Assembly: GCF_000725885.1 (NCBI RefSeq)
Contig: NZ_JODR01000003.1
Coordinates: 240,377-304,376, forward strand
Direction of reading: 5' to 3'
Length of the DNA: 64,000 nucleotides
From: Streptomyces albus subsp. albus
GTDB taxonomy: Bacteria > Actinomycetota > Actinomycetes > Streptomycetales > Streptomycetaceae
In this document: one piece after another, positions 24,448-38,751 of the stretch
Numbering within the stretch: the stretch's first letter is position 1
Layout of the letters: each line of letters opens with the position of its first letter
Notes under the pieces: generated by a model
Seen by the model: the letters and a program-made list of their open reading frames with translations, nothing else
Databases searched by the model: none
What the model was told of the DNA's origin: nothing
Program-made: the position numbers and the translations under genes

Positions 24448-26016
24448 TCAGTGCGCGTCCTCGGCCGGGGTCTCGCCCAGCGTCTGTCCGCGCAGCAGCC
24501 GCCAGGCCAGTACGGCCGCCGCCAGCAGGATGACGGCCCCCGCCCCGGCGCCGTACCGCAGCCCCTCGGTGAAGCTGTCGCGTGCGGTCTCCAGCAGGGT
24601 GTGCCCCTCCGGGCCGGCCAGTCCGCGTGCCGTCTCCACGGCCTCGCCCAGGGAGTGGCGGGCGTGCTCGGCGGCGCTCTCGGGCACCCCGTCCGGGGTG
24701 GCGAAGGAGCGGTAGACGCCGGTGACGACGGAGCCGAGCAGGGCGATGCCGAGCGCGGCGCCCAGTTCGTAGGCGGTCTCGGAGACGGCCGAGGCGGCGC
24801 CCGCCTGTTCCTTGGGGACGGTGGAGAGGATGACGTCGGCGGTCACGGTGAACGCCAGTCCGGCGCCGACGCCGACGACCAGCAGCACCCCGCCCAGCAG
24901 CAGATAGCCGGAGTGGGCCTGGAGCCACAGGCAGGCGCCCAGTGCCAGTCCGACGGCCGTCAGTCCGCCCGAGACGGCGCCGCGCACGGAGGTGCGGCGG
25001 GCCACCGAGCCTGCCAGGAGCCCGGCGACGACGGACCCGATGGCGGCGGGCAGTTCGGCCACGCCGGCCTGGAGGGGGGTGCGGCCCTGGACCATCTGGA
25101 AGAACTGGGACAGGAAGAAGACCAGTCCGGAGAGGCCGAGAATGGTCAGCAGGTCGGCGAGGACCGCTCCGGTGAAGCCGCGGTGGGTGAACAGCCGCAT
25201 GTCCAGCAGCGGGGTGGGCAGCCGCAACTGGCGGCGGACGAACGCCCACAGCCCGGCCACGCCGACCACGGCGGTCACCGCCACGTCCCACCGGATGCCG
25301 TAGGCCGCCGCCTCCTTGACGGCGTAGACGAGCGCGATGATGCCCACCATGGACAGGCCGACGCTCGGCAGGTCCCACGGCCCCGGGGAGGGGTTGCGGG
25401 ACTCGGGCAGCAGTTTGCTGCCGACCGCCACGAGCACGGCCATCACCGGCAGGTTGATCAGGAAGACCGAACCCCACCAGTAGTGCTCCAGCAGGAAACC
25501 GCCGACGACGGGGCCGACGGCGGTGCCCGCCGCCGTCATGGCGCCCCAGATGCCGACGGCGAAGCTGCGTTCCTTGGGGTCGGGGAAGATGTTGCGGATC
25601 AGCGCCAGGGTGGAGGGCATCAAGGTGGCGCCCGCGACACCCATCAGCGCCCGCCACACGATCATGGCCTCGGCGCTGTGCGCGTAGGCGGTCAGCACGG
25701 ACAGCGCGCCGAACGCCACCGATCCGGTGAGCAGCAGCTTCTTGCGGCCGATACGGTCACCGAGGCTGCCCATGGACACCAGCAGACCGGCGATGACGAA
25801 CGAGTAGACGTCGCCGATCCACAGCAGTTGGGTGCTGGAGGGGCGCAGGTCCTCGCTGAGGAACGGCGCCGCCAGGCCGAGGACGGTGACGTCGATGCCG
25901 ACCAGCAGCACGGCCAGCACCAGCACCGCGAGCGCCACCCAGCGCAGCCGGGAGGGGTCGTCCGGATGCCGGGTGCGGCGGGATCCGGTGCCGGGTCCTG
26001 TGGTTTCGCTGCTCAT
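24448..26016 (-). CDS. MFS efflux transporter, DHA2 (14-span) family
   Basis: A 522-residue proton-driven drug exporter of the EmrB/QacA branch, with about 14 membrane spans. Recognisable motifs are LGDRIGRKKLLL (motif A), LMGVAGATLMPSTLALI, and GIWGAMTAAGTAVGPVVGGFL (motif C, typical of antiporters). The start overlaps the stop of the upstream TetR gene by ATGA, so pump and regulator form one operon. Likely induced when the TetR protein binds a toxic ligand; the substrate cannot be predicted. Confidence 0.87.
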   Translation of the reverse strand: MSSETTGPGTGSRRTRHPDDPSRLRWVALAVLVLAVLLVGIDVTVLGLAAPFLSEDLRPSSTQLLWIGDVYSFVIAGLLVSMGSLGDRIGRKKLLLTGSVAFGALSVLTAYAHSAEAMIVWRALMGVAGATLMPSTLALIRNIFPDPKERSFAVGIWGAMTAAGTAVGPVVGGFLLEHYWWGSVFLINLPVMAVLVAVGSKLLPESRNPSPGPWDLPSVGLSMVGIIALVYAVKEAAAYGIRWDVAVTAVVGVAGLWAFVRRQLRLPTPLLDMRLFTHRGFTGAVLADLLTILGLSGLVFFLSQFFQMVQGRTPLQAGVAELPAAIGSVVAGLLAGSVARRTSVRGAVSGGLTAVGLALGACLWLQAHSGYLLLGGVLLVVGVGAGLAFTVTADVILSTVPKEQAGAASAVSETAYELGAALGIALLGSVVTGVYRSFATPDGVPESAAEHARHSLGEAVETARGLAGPEGHTLLETARDSFTEGLRYGAGAGAVILLAAAVLAWRLLRGQTLGETPAEDAH

Positions 26017-26564
26017 CTCTCACTGCTCCGTCGTGCGCCGCCGAGCAACAGCTCGACGGTCATCCGTACCGCGTCGCGGGCCGCGACCCGGCCGTCCTGG
26101 ACCGCCCAGGCCGACGCGGTGATCAGCGCGTAGAGCGCTTCGGTCAGCCAGGCGGGGGTCAGATCGATGCGGAAGGTGCCTTCGTGCTGGCCGCGCCGGA
26201 ACAGGGCGCTGATCCGCTCGTCGATCCTGGTCCAGCCCGGGTGCTGTTCCCCGGGCTCGAAGAGCTGGTTCTCGGTGACGAGGAAGCCGAGGAACCCGGC
26301 GAGGGGTTCGGCCTCGGCGATGACGCGCCGGAGTGCTTCGTCGGCGTTCCCCTCGTCGGGGCGGGCGGCGTCGAGGGCCGCCTCCAGACGGCTGAGGCCC
26401 AGCTGTTCGAGCGCGCGTATGAGTGCGTCGCGCCCGGCGAAGTGCCGGTGCAAGGTGGCGCGGCTGATGCCGGCGGCCTTGGCGATGTCGTCCATGGAGG
26501 AGGTCGGCCGGCGCGTCAGTACGTCCGCCGCCGTGGCCAGCAGCGCGTCACGATTCACACTCAT
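26013..26564 (-). CDS. TetR-family repressor of the MFS pump
   Basis: A 183-residue TetR regulator. The N-terminal HTH reads TSSMDDIAKAAGISRATLHRHF; the C-terminal ligand domain is short and mostly helical. It overlaps the pump gene by four bases, the standard layout of a self-regulated efflux operon. The ATG at 26564 has no Shine-Dalgarno; TAACCT lies six bases upstream with GCGACA 18 bp before it, so translation is probably leaderless. A 31-bp imperfect palindrome spans that promoter. Confidence 0.86.
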   Translation of the reverse strand: MSVNRDALLATAADVLTRRPTSSMDDIAKAAGISRATLHRHFAGRDALIRALEQLGLSRLEAALDAARPDEGNADEALRRVIAEAEPLAGFLGFLVTENQLFEPGEQHPGWTRIDERISALFRRGQHEGTFRIDLTPAWLTEALYALITASAWAVQDGRVAARDAVRMTVELLLGGARRSSER

Positions 26565-26570
26565 GCGACG

Positions 26571-26603
26571 AGGTTACGTCAATTGAGACATGAGTGTCGC
26601 AAC
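26571..26603 (-). promoter_or_regulatory. leaderless promoter with overlapping TetR operator
   Basis: -35 GCGACA (26595-26600), 18-bp spacer, -10 TAACCT (26571-26576), then six bases to the ATG. An imperfect palindrome at 26573-26603 (outer GTTnCG and CGnAAC, with inner matches) covers the whole promoter and is the likely autoregulatory operator. Confidence 0.5.
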
Positions 26604-26648
26604 AGAGACAGGAAAACAGCCGAGACGGAAAAGCAGCCGGGGCAGGAA

Positions 26649-26679
26649 AGCGCCCCGCCGCGCGGGGCGGCGGGGCGCT
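26649..26679 (-). terminator. terminator of the secreted hydrolase gene
   Basis: A perfect 12-bp stem (AGCGCCCCGCCG with its complement) with a seven-base loop, 30 bases past the hydrolase stop. Confidence 0.7.
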
Positions 26680-26708
26680 CGGCCTGCGGAGTCGGCCGGA
26701 GGGCCGGC

Positions 26709-27782
26709 TCAGCGCCAGGCGCAGCTGCCCGGCGTGGCGCCCTTCTCCAGTGCGCGTTCGGCCTTCTCGTGCGGCAGCACCCGCGTCGTGCGGCCGGTGC
26801 ACACGGCCGTCCGGTCGGCGTAGCCCGCCATGTCCAGCAGGATCTGGTCCCAGTGCCGGTACTGCACGTCGTGGCCGCTGTCGTCGTAGCTGCGCACGGT
26901 CGGCGCGGCGGCGAACGCCTTCTTCCAGCGGGCCTGGGTGGCCGGCGGCACGGTGGTGTCCTTCGTCCCGGTGTAGACGAAGACGGGGGCCCGGAAATCC
27001 GACAGGTCGGGGCCGGGACGCTCGCAGTACAGCTTCTCTTCGTGGACCTGCGCCGAGGGGTCGCCCTTCTGGCCGCGCAGGTAGTACGAGCGCCCGCCGT
27101 CCTCCTCGGCCGTGTCGGTGAAGCCGGGGATCTTGTGCATCGGGCTGTCCGCGGGGAAGCCCCACCAGCTGCGCGGGTCGCGGATCTGCTCGCCGAAGTA
27201 CTCCCTCAGCTCCGCGTCGCTCTTGCCGCAGTAGTCCGCCTTCTCGCCGTACGGCGGCAGGGCCGCGGCCAGATGGAGGGAGGAGATCCGCTCGGGCGTG
27301 TCGGCGGCGAAGTGCGCGGCGTAGGGGCCGCCGCCGGAGATGGCGACGACGGCGGCCTTGCGGATGCCGAGTTCGTCCAGGACCGCCCGCACGTCCGCGG
27401 TGTAGTCGTCGAACCCGAGCTTCGCGTCGTACTCGGTGTCGCCGAAGCCGTTGCGCTCCACCGATATCAGCCGCAGGCCCAGCTTCTGACGGGTGGTGCG
27501 CAGGAATTCCGTCATTCCGGAGGCGCGCGCGGTGGTGCCGGTGCCGCCCATGAAGACGACGGGTGTGGCGTCCTTCTCGCCGGTGTCGCTGTAGTGCACG
27601 GTGCGGCCGGCGTGCTCGGTGCTGTGCATCGGCGGGCCGAGCGGATCGAAGGTGTTCTGCACGACGGGCCGCGGCTTCTTCTCCGCCTCGGCCTGCGAGG
27701 CCCCGGCGGTGAATCCGATACCGCCGGCGACCGCGGCCACGAAGAGGGTGAACGCCACGGCGACTGTCGATGCCTTTTTCAT
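26709..27782 (-). CDS. secreted alpha/beta-hydrolase
   Basis: A 357-residue exported hydrolase. MKKASTVAVAFTLFVAAVAGG is a Sec-type signal peptide with a likely cleavage after ASQA near residue 31. The fold shows the oxyanion region VVFMGGTGTTARA, the nucleophile elbow AVVAISGGGPYAAHF (Ser in place), an acid in YTGTKDTTVPP and the His in DDSGHDVQYRH. Four or more cysteines in the mature part suggest disulfides, fitting an extracellular enzyme. Substrate unknown; esterase or peptidase-like activity is possible. ATG at 27782 follows GGGAGA at good spacing. Its own terminator follows at 26649-26679. Confidence 0.8.
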   Translation of the reverse strand: MKKASTVAVAFTLFVAAVAGGIGFTAGASQAEAEKKPRPVVQNTFDPLGPPMHSTEHAGRTVHYSDTGEKDATPVVFMGGTGTTARASGMTEFLRTTRQKLGLRLISVERNGFGDTEYDAKLGFDDYTADVRAVLDELGIRKAAVVAISGGGPYAAHFAADTPERISSLHLAAALPPYGEKADYCGKSDAELREYFGEQIRDPRSWWGFPADSPMHKIPGFTDTAEEDGGRSYYLRGQKGDPSAQVHEEKLYCERPGPDLSDFRAPVFVYTGTKDTTVPPATQARWKKAFAAAPTVRSYDDSGHDVQYRHWDQILLDMAGYADRTAVCTGRTTRVLPHEKAERALEKGATPGSCAWR

Positions 27783-27891
27783 TTTTTGGTCTCCCAGGTG
27801 GTCAACGTGCCAGGACCACCTGCCCCGGAACCGATGTGTCATGCACGCGTTTGCGCGCGGCGGCACCGGGCGCCCCCGCCGGCCGGTGCCG

Positions 27892-28863
27892 TCACTGCCA
27901 GGGCAGCTCCGCGCGCCGCCGCCAGTACACCTCGGGCTCCTCCGCCAGCTGGTCCAGGGCGGCGAGCCGGTCCTCGTCCAGCTCCACGGCCGTGGCCAGC
28001 AGATTGGAGTGCAGCGCCCCCACCGTCGCCGCCCCCGAGAGGACGACCCCCGCCCACGGCCGGCGCAGCACCGCCGCGAGGGCGACCGCGTCCGGCGTGG
28101 TGCCCGCGGCCTGGGCCGCCATGTGCAGATCGCGCGGCTCCTGACCGCCCGCCAGCCGGCCGTTGGCCATCGCCTCCTTGACGATGACCGTCAGCCCCGC
28201 CTCGTGCGCCTCGGCCAGTGCGTCGGCCGCCGAGGGCTCCAGCAGGTTGTAGGTGCTCTGGACGGTACGGAAGAGCGGCCGGCCCGCGACGGTGATGCCC
28301 AGGGCGGCCCGGATGGTGTCGGCCTGCGCGGGACCGCTGGTGCTGAACCCGGCGGTGACCCCCTCCTCGGCGAGCTGGGCCAGCCGCTCGTGCAGCGCGC
28401 TGTCGGTCAGCGCCGGGCTGTCCGGGGTCAGCGAGTGGATCTGGTACAGGTCCAGCCGGTCGCCGAGCAGTTCGCGGGACTCGGCGAGCTGACGGGTGAA
28501 CGCCGCCGCCGAATGGTCCTTGACCTCGTGCACCTCGGCGTCCATGCGCCACTCGCCCACGTAGGTGTAGCCCCACTTGCTGCCGACGGTCACATCGTCG
28601 GCCTCCGGGTGCTCACGCAGCCACTCCGCGAGGAACTCCTCCGCCCGTCCGTAGGAGCGTGCCGCATCGAAGTACCGCACGCCCTGCGCGTACGCGGCGT
28701 CGAGGAGTTCGTGCGTGCGGGCGCGCATCGCCTCCGGGGTGCGCTGCACCGGCAGTTCGGCCTCCCGGCCCAGCGTCAGATAGGCGGGACGGCCGACAGC
28801 GGCGAGCCCGAGGCCGAGGTGGGCCGTCGGGGTGGTGGCGGTGGCGAGACGGTCGAAAGGCAT
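27892..28863 (-). CDS. aldo/keto reductase
   Basis: A 323-residue TIM-barrel oxidoreductase. The catalytic Asp and Tyr are in VRYFDAARSYGRAEEFL, the Lys in VGSKWGYTYVG and the His in DLYQIHSLT. The C-terminal NADPH region (ALAAVLRRPWAGVVLSGAAT) matches the YghZ/general-stress-protein type. It should reduce a carbonyl substrate with NADPH; the substrate is unknown. ATG at 28863 is preceded by GGGAGA. It sits downstream of the argH terminator and is transcribed toward the hydrolase gene, with a 109-bp gap between them. Confidence 0.83.
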   Translation of the reverse strand: MPFDRLATATTPTAHLGLGLAAVGRPAYLTLGREAELPVQRTPEAMRARTHELLDAAYAQGVRYFDAARSYGRAEEFLAEWLREHPEADDVTVGSKWGYTYVGEWRMDAEVHEVKDHSAAAFTRQLAESRELLGDRLDLYQIHSLTPDSPALTDSALHERLAQLAEEGVTAGFSTSGPAQADTIRAALGITVAGRPLFRTVQSTYNLLEPSAADALAEAHEAGLTVIVKEAMANGRLAGGQEPRDLHMAAQAAGTTPDAVALAAVLRRPWAGVVLSGAATVGALHSNLLATAVELDEDRLAALDQLAEEPEVYWRRRAELPWQ

Positions 28864-28937
28864 GGCATCTCCCGGCCGGGTGCGTTACGGGGGTGACGGC
28901 TCGATGTGCCGCACCACCGTACCGGCAGCATGCCGCA

Positions 28938-28968
28938 GGGCCCCGCACCGGCCTGCGGTGCGGGGCCC
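28938..28968 (-). terminator. terminator of argH
   Basis: A perfect 13-bp stem (GGGCCCCGCACCG with its complement) and five-base loop 34 bases beyond the argH stop. Confidence 0.78.
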
Positions 28969-29002
28969 CGGGTGTCGGTCCGCCCTCCGGCGGGCGGGCG
29001 GC

Positions 29003-31790
<2,788 letters not shown>

Positions 31791-31818
31791 TGGCTTCTCC
31801 TTACGTGCATGCGCTGAC

Positions 31819-31854
31819 TGGTATAAGTATGCACTCCCTCGTATGTTTCGTCAA
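31819..31854 (-). promoter_or_regulatory. argG promoter with ARG-box-like operator
   Basis: On the minus strand TTGACG (31849-31854), a 17-bp spacer and CATACT (31826-31831). The -10 lies inside TGCATACTTATACCA (31819-31833), an ARG-box-like palindrome, and larger GTGCAT/ATGCAC arms flank it (31805-31834). ArgR bound here would block the polymerase. Confidence 0.6.
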
Positions 31855-31891
31855 CGCACGCCCGACCAGCGCGGACACCCCGGAAACGGCC

Positions 31892-32269
31892 TCAGATCCG
31901 GTTGCCGAGCTCCTCCTCCAGCACCCGGGTGTGGGCGAGCGCCAGATCCTTGTTGGCGGTCAGCAGGGTGAGGGTGCCGGACCCGGAAGCGGTGCGCAGC
32001 AGCCGGTCCAGCCCCCGCTCGCCCTCCTCGGTGGCCAGCTCGGCGCGGTACCGCTCCGCGAACTCGTCGAAGAGCTCCGGATCGTGCCGGTACCACTTGC
32101 GCAGCTCCGTGCTGGGGGCGACGTCCTTGTTCCAGTCGTCGAGTGCCGCCCGCTCCTTCGACTCGCCACGCGGCCACACCCGGTCCACCAGGACCCGCGC
32201 CCCGTCGTCCGGCCGGGGCTCCTCGTAGACGCGGCGGACCTGGACCTTCAGCTTCTTCTTCGCAGCCAT
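31892..32269 (-). CDS. DUF488 family protein
   Basis: A 125-residue small basic protein of the DUF488/YeaO type: RVYEEPRPDDGARVLVDRVW, then PRGESKERAALDDWNKDVAPS, ELRKWYRHDP and LTLLTANKDLALAHTRVLEE. The biochemical role of this family is not established. The ATG at 32269 begins MAAKKKLKVQVRRVYEE; the upstream reading adds unrelated residues and the ribosome site is weak. It ends about 100 bases from the argG start, so it may read into the argG region; there is no evidence of a role in arginine metabolism. Confidence 0.78.
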   Translation of the reverse strand: MAAKKKLKVQVRRVYEEPRPDDGARVLVDRVWPRGESKERAALDDWNKDVAPSTELRKWYRHDPELFDEFAERYRAELATEEGERGLDRLLRTASGSGTLTLLTANKDLALAHTRVLEEELGNRI

Positions 32270-32485
32270 GCCGCCAGCGTGCGGGCCGGGCCCCCCACCA
32301 CGCATGGTGACAGTGTTCACATCGCCGGGCGCGCCGCCCGCGCCCCGTGCGGGCCGGCCCGCACACAGACGCCGCGCGCCGCATGCGAGAGCGCCCCCGG
32401 ACACGCCCCGGCGCAGCGCCCATCAGGCCGATCACATCGCGAGACGCCCTTGCGCGGCGGCTCCGTCCGGGCGTTTTCTTCCCCG

Positions 32486-33469
32486 GTGCGAACCGAACAG
32501 CAGAACGCCCCGGACTCCCCGGACGTGCCCGACCCGTCCGGCACCGCCGCCGAGCAGCGCGGCGCGCGCCGGGCGGTGACCGTCTTCCCCGTCCTCGTCC
32601 TCCTCGCCGGTGCCGTCGGCCTGCTGGCGCCGGGCACCTTCAAGGGCGGCGGCGAGGCGGTGCCCTACCTCCTCGGGATCGTCATGTTCTGCATGGGCGT
32701 GACCATGACCCCGCAGGACTTCAAGGGCGTGGCCAAACGCCCCTGGGCGGTCGGCCTGGGGCTGGTCGCCCACTATGTGTTCATGCCTGGCCTGGGCTGG
32801 CTGATCGCGCACGCCCTCGACCTGTCGCCGCAGCTCGCCGCCGGGGTCATCCTGGTGGGCTGCGCGCCCAGCGGCACCGCGTCCAACGTCGTCACCTATC
32901 TGGCACGCGGCGACGTGGCCCTGTCGGTGTCCGTGGCCACCGTCTCCACGGTGCTCGCGCCGCTGGTGACGCCGCCGCTGACGCTGCTGCTCGCGGGCGA
33001 GTACCTGCCCGTGGACGCCGGCTCGATGGTGACCGACATCCTCAAGACGGTGCTGCTGCCGGTGTTCGCCGGGCTGGTGGTGCGGCTGCTGGCCGGACGG
33101 CTGGTGACGCGCGCCCTGCCGGTGCTGCCGTGGCTGTCCGCGCTGACGATCGCGGTGATCGTCGCCGTCGTGGTGGCCGGCAGCGCGGAGGCCATCAAGT
33201 CGGCCGCGGCCATGGTGATGCTGGCGGTCGTCCTGCACAACGGACTCGGCCTCGCCCTCGGGTACGGCGCCGGGCGGGTGGCCCGCCTCGGCGAACCCGC
33301 GAGCCGGGCGATGGCCTTCGAGGTCGGCATGCAGAACTCCGGGCTCGCCGCCTCCTTGGCCACCGCACACTTCAGCCCGCTGGCAGCGCTGCCGGCCGCG
33401 GTCTTCTCCGTCTGGCACAACGTCTCCGGCGCCCTGGCCGCGGCCTGGCTCTCCCGCCGCAACCGCTGA
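32486..33469 (+). CDS. bile acid:sodium symporter (BASS) family transporter
   Basis: A 327-residue membrane protein with nine to ten spans. It shows the BASS-family GIVMFCMGVTMTPQDFKGV, GVILVGCAPSGTASNVVTYL and AFEVGMQNSGLAASLATAHF (sodium-site region) motifs. It probably imports an organic anion with sodium; members of this family also move keto acids such as pantoate. GTG at 32486 is the only reasonable start, but no Shine-Dalgarno precedes it, so this is tentative. A bidirectional terminator separates it from argR. Confidence 0.83.
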   Translation: MRTEQQNAPDSPDVPDPSGTAAEQRGARRAVTVFPVLVLLAGAVGLLAPGTFKGGGEAVPYLLGIVMFCMGVTMTPQDFKGVAKRPWAVGLGLVAHYVFMPGLGWLIAHALDLSPQLAAGVILVGCAPSGTASNVVTYLARGDVALSVSVATVSTVLAPLVTPPLTLLLAGEYLPVDAGSMVTDILKTVLLPVFAGLVVRLLAGRLVTRALPVLPWLSALTIAVIVAVVVAGSAEAIKSAAAMVMLAVVLHNGLGLALGYGAGRVARLGEPASRAMAFEVGMQNSGLAASLATAHFSPLAALPAAVFSVWHNVSGALAAAWLSRRNR

Positions 33470-33638
33470 CCGCGCCGCGGAGGACCACATACATCCCCTG
33501 CTGCTCCGGGACAGGCCCCGGCGGCCGGCGAGGGGATGCCCACGGAGATGCCCTGTGGTGGCACGCGGGGCCACGTGCCGGACCGGAGGGCGCAGGTGTG
33601 GTGGGCCCGGAGCCGTACGCGTACCGGCCCGCACGGCG

Positions 33639-33679
33639 ACGGCGCCGCTCGCCCCGTGACGGGGGCCGAGCGGCGCCGT
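33639..33679. terminator. bidirectional terminator between transporter and argR
   Basis: A 13-bp stem (ACGGCGCCGCTCG with its complement) continued by an inner CCCC/GGGG pairing, lying between two convergent genes. Confidence 0.72.
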
Positions 33680-33711
33680 GTCGTTTGTGCTCCGCGCCGT
33701 GCCGGCGCCCC

Positions 33712-34239
33712 TCAGCGCTCCTTCTGGGCCAGGGCCAGCAGGTGGTCGGCCAGCGCCTGCCCGCCGTCCGGGGCCCGGCTGATGAGCAGCAGCGTGTCGT
33801 CGCCCGCGATGGTGCCGATGATCTCGTGCACCCCGGCCTGGTCGATGGCCGAGGCGAAGAACTGGGCGGCGCCCGGCGGGGTGCGCAGCACCACCAGGTT
33901 CGCGGACGCCTCCGCGCTGATCAGCAGTTCCCCGGCGAGCCGGGCCATCCGCGCCTCGCTTGCCGACTCGCCCAGCGGGGCCCGGGGGGTGGGGTCCCCG
34001 CCCTCGGCGGGCACCGCGTAGATCAGCTCTCCCCCGGTGTTGCGGATCTTGACGGCGCCCAGTTCGTCGAGGTCACGGGAGAGGGTCGCCTGGGTGACCG
34101 TGAGCCCGTCGTCGGCCAGCAGCTTGGCGAGCTGGCTCTGGGACCGCACCGGCTGCCGGTTGAGGATGTCGACGATCCGGCGGTGACGGGCCATCCGCGT
34201 CTGCGGGACGGCCTGTCCCCCCTGGTACTCCTCGGTCAT
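33712..34239 (-). CDS. argR: arginine repressor
   Basis: A 175-residue ArgR. The N-terminal winged helix ([40 protein letters not shown]) binds ARG boxes; the C-terminal domain ([34 protein letters not shown]) forms the hexamer and binds arginine. It is the last gene of the argCJBDR operon, 43 bases after argD, giving autoregulation. Start: ATG at 34239 with AGAGGGG upstream; the earlier ATG at 34260 has a poorer ribosome site and lengthens the N-terminus beyond the usual form. Confidence 0.95.
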   Translation of the reverse strand: MTEEYQGGQAVPQTRMARHRRIVDILNRQPVRSQSQLAKLLADDGLTVTQATLSRDLDELGAVKIRNTGGELIYAVPAEGGDPTPRAPLGESASEARMARLAGELLISAEASANLVVLRTPPGAAQFFASAIDQAGVHEIIGTIAGDDTLLLISRAPDGGQALADHLLALAQKER

Positions 34240-34282
34240 CGTGCGCGTACCCCTCTTCATCTGTTCATCATCGTCTTCCGGC

Positions 34283-35494
34283 TCAGCGCTCCCGGTCGGC
34301 GTCGGCACCCGCGGCTGCCGCGTCCAGTACGGCGGGCAGGGCCCGCACGAGAGCGTCGGCCTCCGTCTCGCGGAGGATCAGCGGTGGAGCGAGCCGGACG
34401 ACGTCCGCGGCGACGGCGTTCACCAGGAAGCCCGCTTCCTGGGCGGCCTGCTGCACACGGGCTGCGACCGGCTCGGTCAGCACGATACCCAGCAGCAGCC
34501 CGGCACCGCGGACCTGAGCGACCGCCGGGTGCGCCAGCTGCGCGATCCCGTCCCGCAGACGGGTGCCGACGCTCTTGACGTGGTCGAGGAGGCCGTCGGC
34601 CGCGATGGTCTCCACCACGGCGAGCCCGGCGGCGCAGGCGACCGGATTGCCGCCGAACGTGGAGCCGTGCTGGCCGGGCTCCAGCAGCCCGGCGGCGTCA
34701 CCGAAGGCGAGGGTGGCGCCCAGGGGCAGTCCGCCGCCGAGGCCCTTGGCGAGGGTGAGGACGTCCGGCTCGACGCCCTCCGCCTGGCAGGCGAACCAGT
34801 GGCCCGTGCGGCCGATGCCGGTCTGGATCTCGTCCAGTACCAGCAGGGTGCCGGTGGCGGCGGTGATCTGGCGGGCGGCGGCCAGATAGCCGGGGGGCGG
34901 CACGACGACGCCGTTCTCACCCTGCACGGGCTCGATGATGACGAACGCCGTACGGTCGGTGACGGCCGCGCGGAGCGCCTCCACATCGCCGTACGGCACA
35001 TGGGTCACCTCGCCCGGCAGCGGGCGGAAGGGGTCCTGCTTGCCCGGCTGTCCGGTCAGTGCGAGGGCTCCCATGGTGCGGCCGTGGAATCCGCCCTGCG
35101 TGGCGACCATGTGGGTGCGTCCGGTGCGCCGGCCGATCTTGAACGCCGCTTCGACGGCCTCGGCGCCGGAGTTGCAGAAGAACACCTTGCCGGGGCGGCC
35201 GGCGATCTCCAGCAGCTTCTCGGCGAGCGCGACGGGCGGCTCGGCCACGAACAGGTTGGAGACGTGCCCGAGGGTGGCGATCTGGTCGGAGACCGCCCGC
35301 ACCACGGCGGGGTGCGCGGTGCCGAGCGCGTTGACGGCGATGCCGCCGACGAAGTCGGTGTACTGGTTGCCCTCCGCGTCCCACAGCTGGGTGCCCTCGC
35401 CGTGCGTGAGCGGCAGCCGGGGGGTGCCGTAGTTGTTCATCAGCGCGCCCTCCCACCGGCCGGTGAGCGCGGAGTTGTCGTGGACGATGGTCAT
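34283..35494 (-). CDS. argD: acetylornithine aminotransferase
   Basis: A 403-residue class III PLP aminotransferase that converts N-acetylglutamate semialdehyde to N-acetylornithine with glutamate. The N-terminus [51 protein letters not shown] and the Lys segment [17 protein letters not shown] are as expected. The start overlaps argB by ATGA. Part of the argCJBDR operon; may also serve lysine biosynthesis, as known for ArgD of other bacteria. Confidence 0.95.
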   Translation of the reverse strand: MTIVHDNSALTGRWEGALMNNYGTPRLPLTHGEGTQLWDAEGNQYTDFVGGIAVNALGTAHPAVVRAVSDQIATLGHVSNLFVAEPPVALAEKLLEIAGRPGKVFFCNSGAEAVEAAFKIGRRTGRTHMVATQGGFHGRTMGALALTGQPGKQDPFRPLPGEVTHVPYGDVEALRAAVTDRTAFVIIEPVQGENGVVVPPPGYLAAARQITAATGTLLVLDEIQTGIGRTGHWFACQAEGVEPDVLTLAKGLGGGLPLGATLAFGDAAGLLEPGQHGSTFGGNPVACAAGLAVVETIAADGLLDHVKSVGTRLRDGIAQLAHPAVAQVRGAGLLLGIVLTEPVAARVQQAAQEAGFLVNAVAADVVRLAPPLILRETEADALVRALPAVLDAAAAGADADRER

Positions 35495-36431
35495 GCGGGG
35501 CCCTCCGCGTTCCGTTGGTCGGGCACGGCGTCCGGCACGACCATCGTGCCGATGCCCTCGTCGGTGAAGATCTCCAGCAGGATGGCGTGCGGTACGCGCC
35601 CGTCCAGCACGCGGGCGGTGTGCACCCCGTTGCGGACGGCGTACAGGCAGCCCTCCATCTTGGGCACCATGCCGCTGGCCAGTTCGGGCAGCAGCTTCTC
35701 CAGCTCGGTGGCCGTCAGCTCGCTGATGACGTCATCGCTGTGCGGCCAGTCCGCGTACAGGCCCTCCACATCCGTGAGGACGATCAGCGTCTCGGCGTCC
35801 AGTGCCGCGGCCAGCGCGGCGGCGGCCGTGTCGGCGTTGACGTTGTAGACCTCGCCGGGGCCGGTGCCGTCGGCGCTGCGCGCGATGGACGAGACGACGG
35901 GGATGCGGCCGTCGTCCAGCAGCGCCTCGATCGCGCCGGTGTCCACGGCGCTGACGGCGCCGACCTGTCCCAGGTCGATCTGCTGCCCGTCCACCTCGGC
36001 CAGGTGCTTGGTCGCCGCCATGATGTGCGCGTCCTCGCCGGTCATGCCGACGGCGAGCGGGCCGTGCTGGTTGAGCAGGTTGACCAGCTCGCGCTGCACC
36101 TGCCCGGCCAGCACCATGCGGACGACGTCCATCGTCTCGGGCGTGGTGACCCGCAGCCCGGCACGGAACTCCGACTCCAGGCCGAGCCGGTCGAGCTGTC
36201 TGCTGATCTGCGGGCCGCCGCCGTGCACCACCACGGGGCGCAGGCCCGCGTGGCGGAGGAAGACGACGTCCTGGGCGAAGGCCGCCTTCAGCTCCTCGTC
36301 CACCATCGCGTTCCCGCCGAACTTGATGACGACGGTCCTGCCGTGGTGCCGGGTCAGCCAGGGCAGCGCCTCGACGAGGATCTGTGCCTTGGGCAGCGCG
36401 GTGTGTTTGCGGGTGCTCGACTTCGGGGCGC

Positions 36432-36435
<4 letters not shown>
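35491..36435 (-). CDS. argB: acetylglutamate kinase
   Basis: A 314-residue amino-acid kinase that phosphorylates N-acetylglutamate. KFGGNAMVD binds phosphate; [18 protein letters not shown] binds substrate; [15 protein letters not shown] and [17 protein letters not shown] complete the fold. The long N-terminal helix ([20 protein letters not shown]) is the type found in arginine-inhibited hexameric enzymes, so feedback inhibition is likely. ATG at 36435 overlaps the argJ stop by ATGA. A much longer upstream reading of the same frame is not credible. Confidence 0.95.
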
Positions 36436-38695
<2,260 letters not shown>

Positions 38696-38751
38696 TCAAC
38701 TGCGCACCCACGGCACCCGCCCGCGCGAGACCCCGCCGGCCCCGCGCGCCG

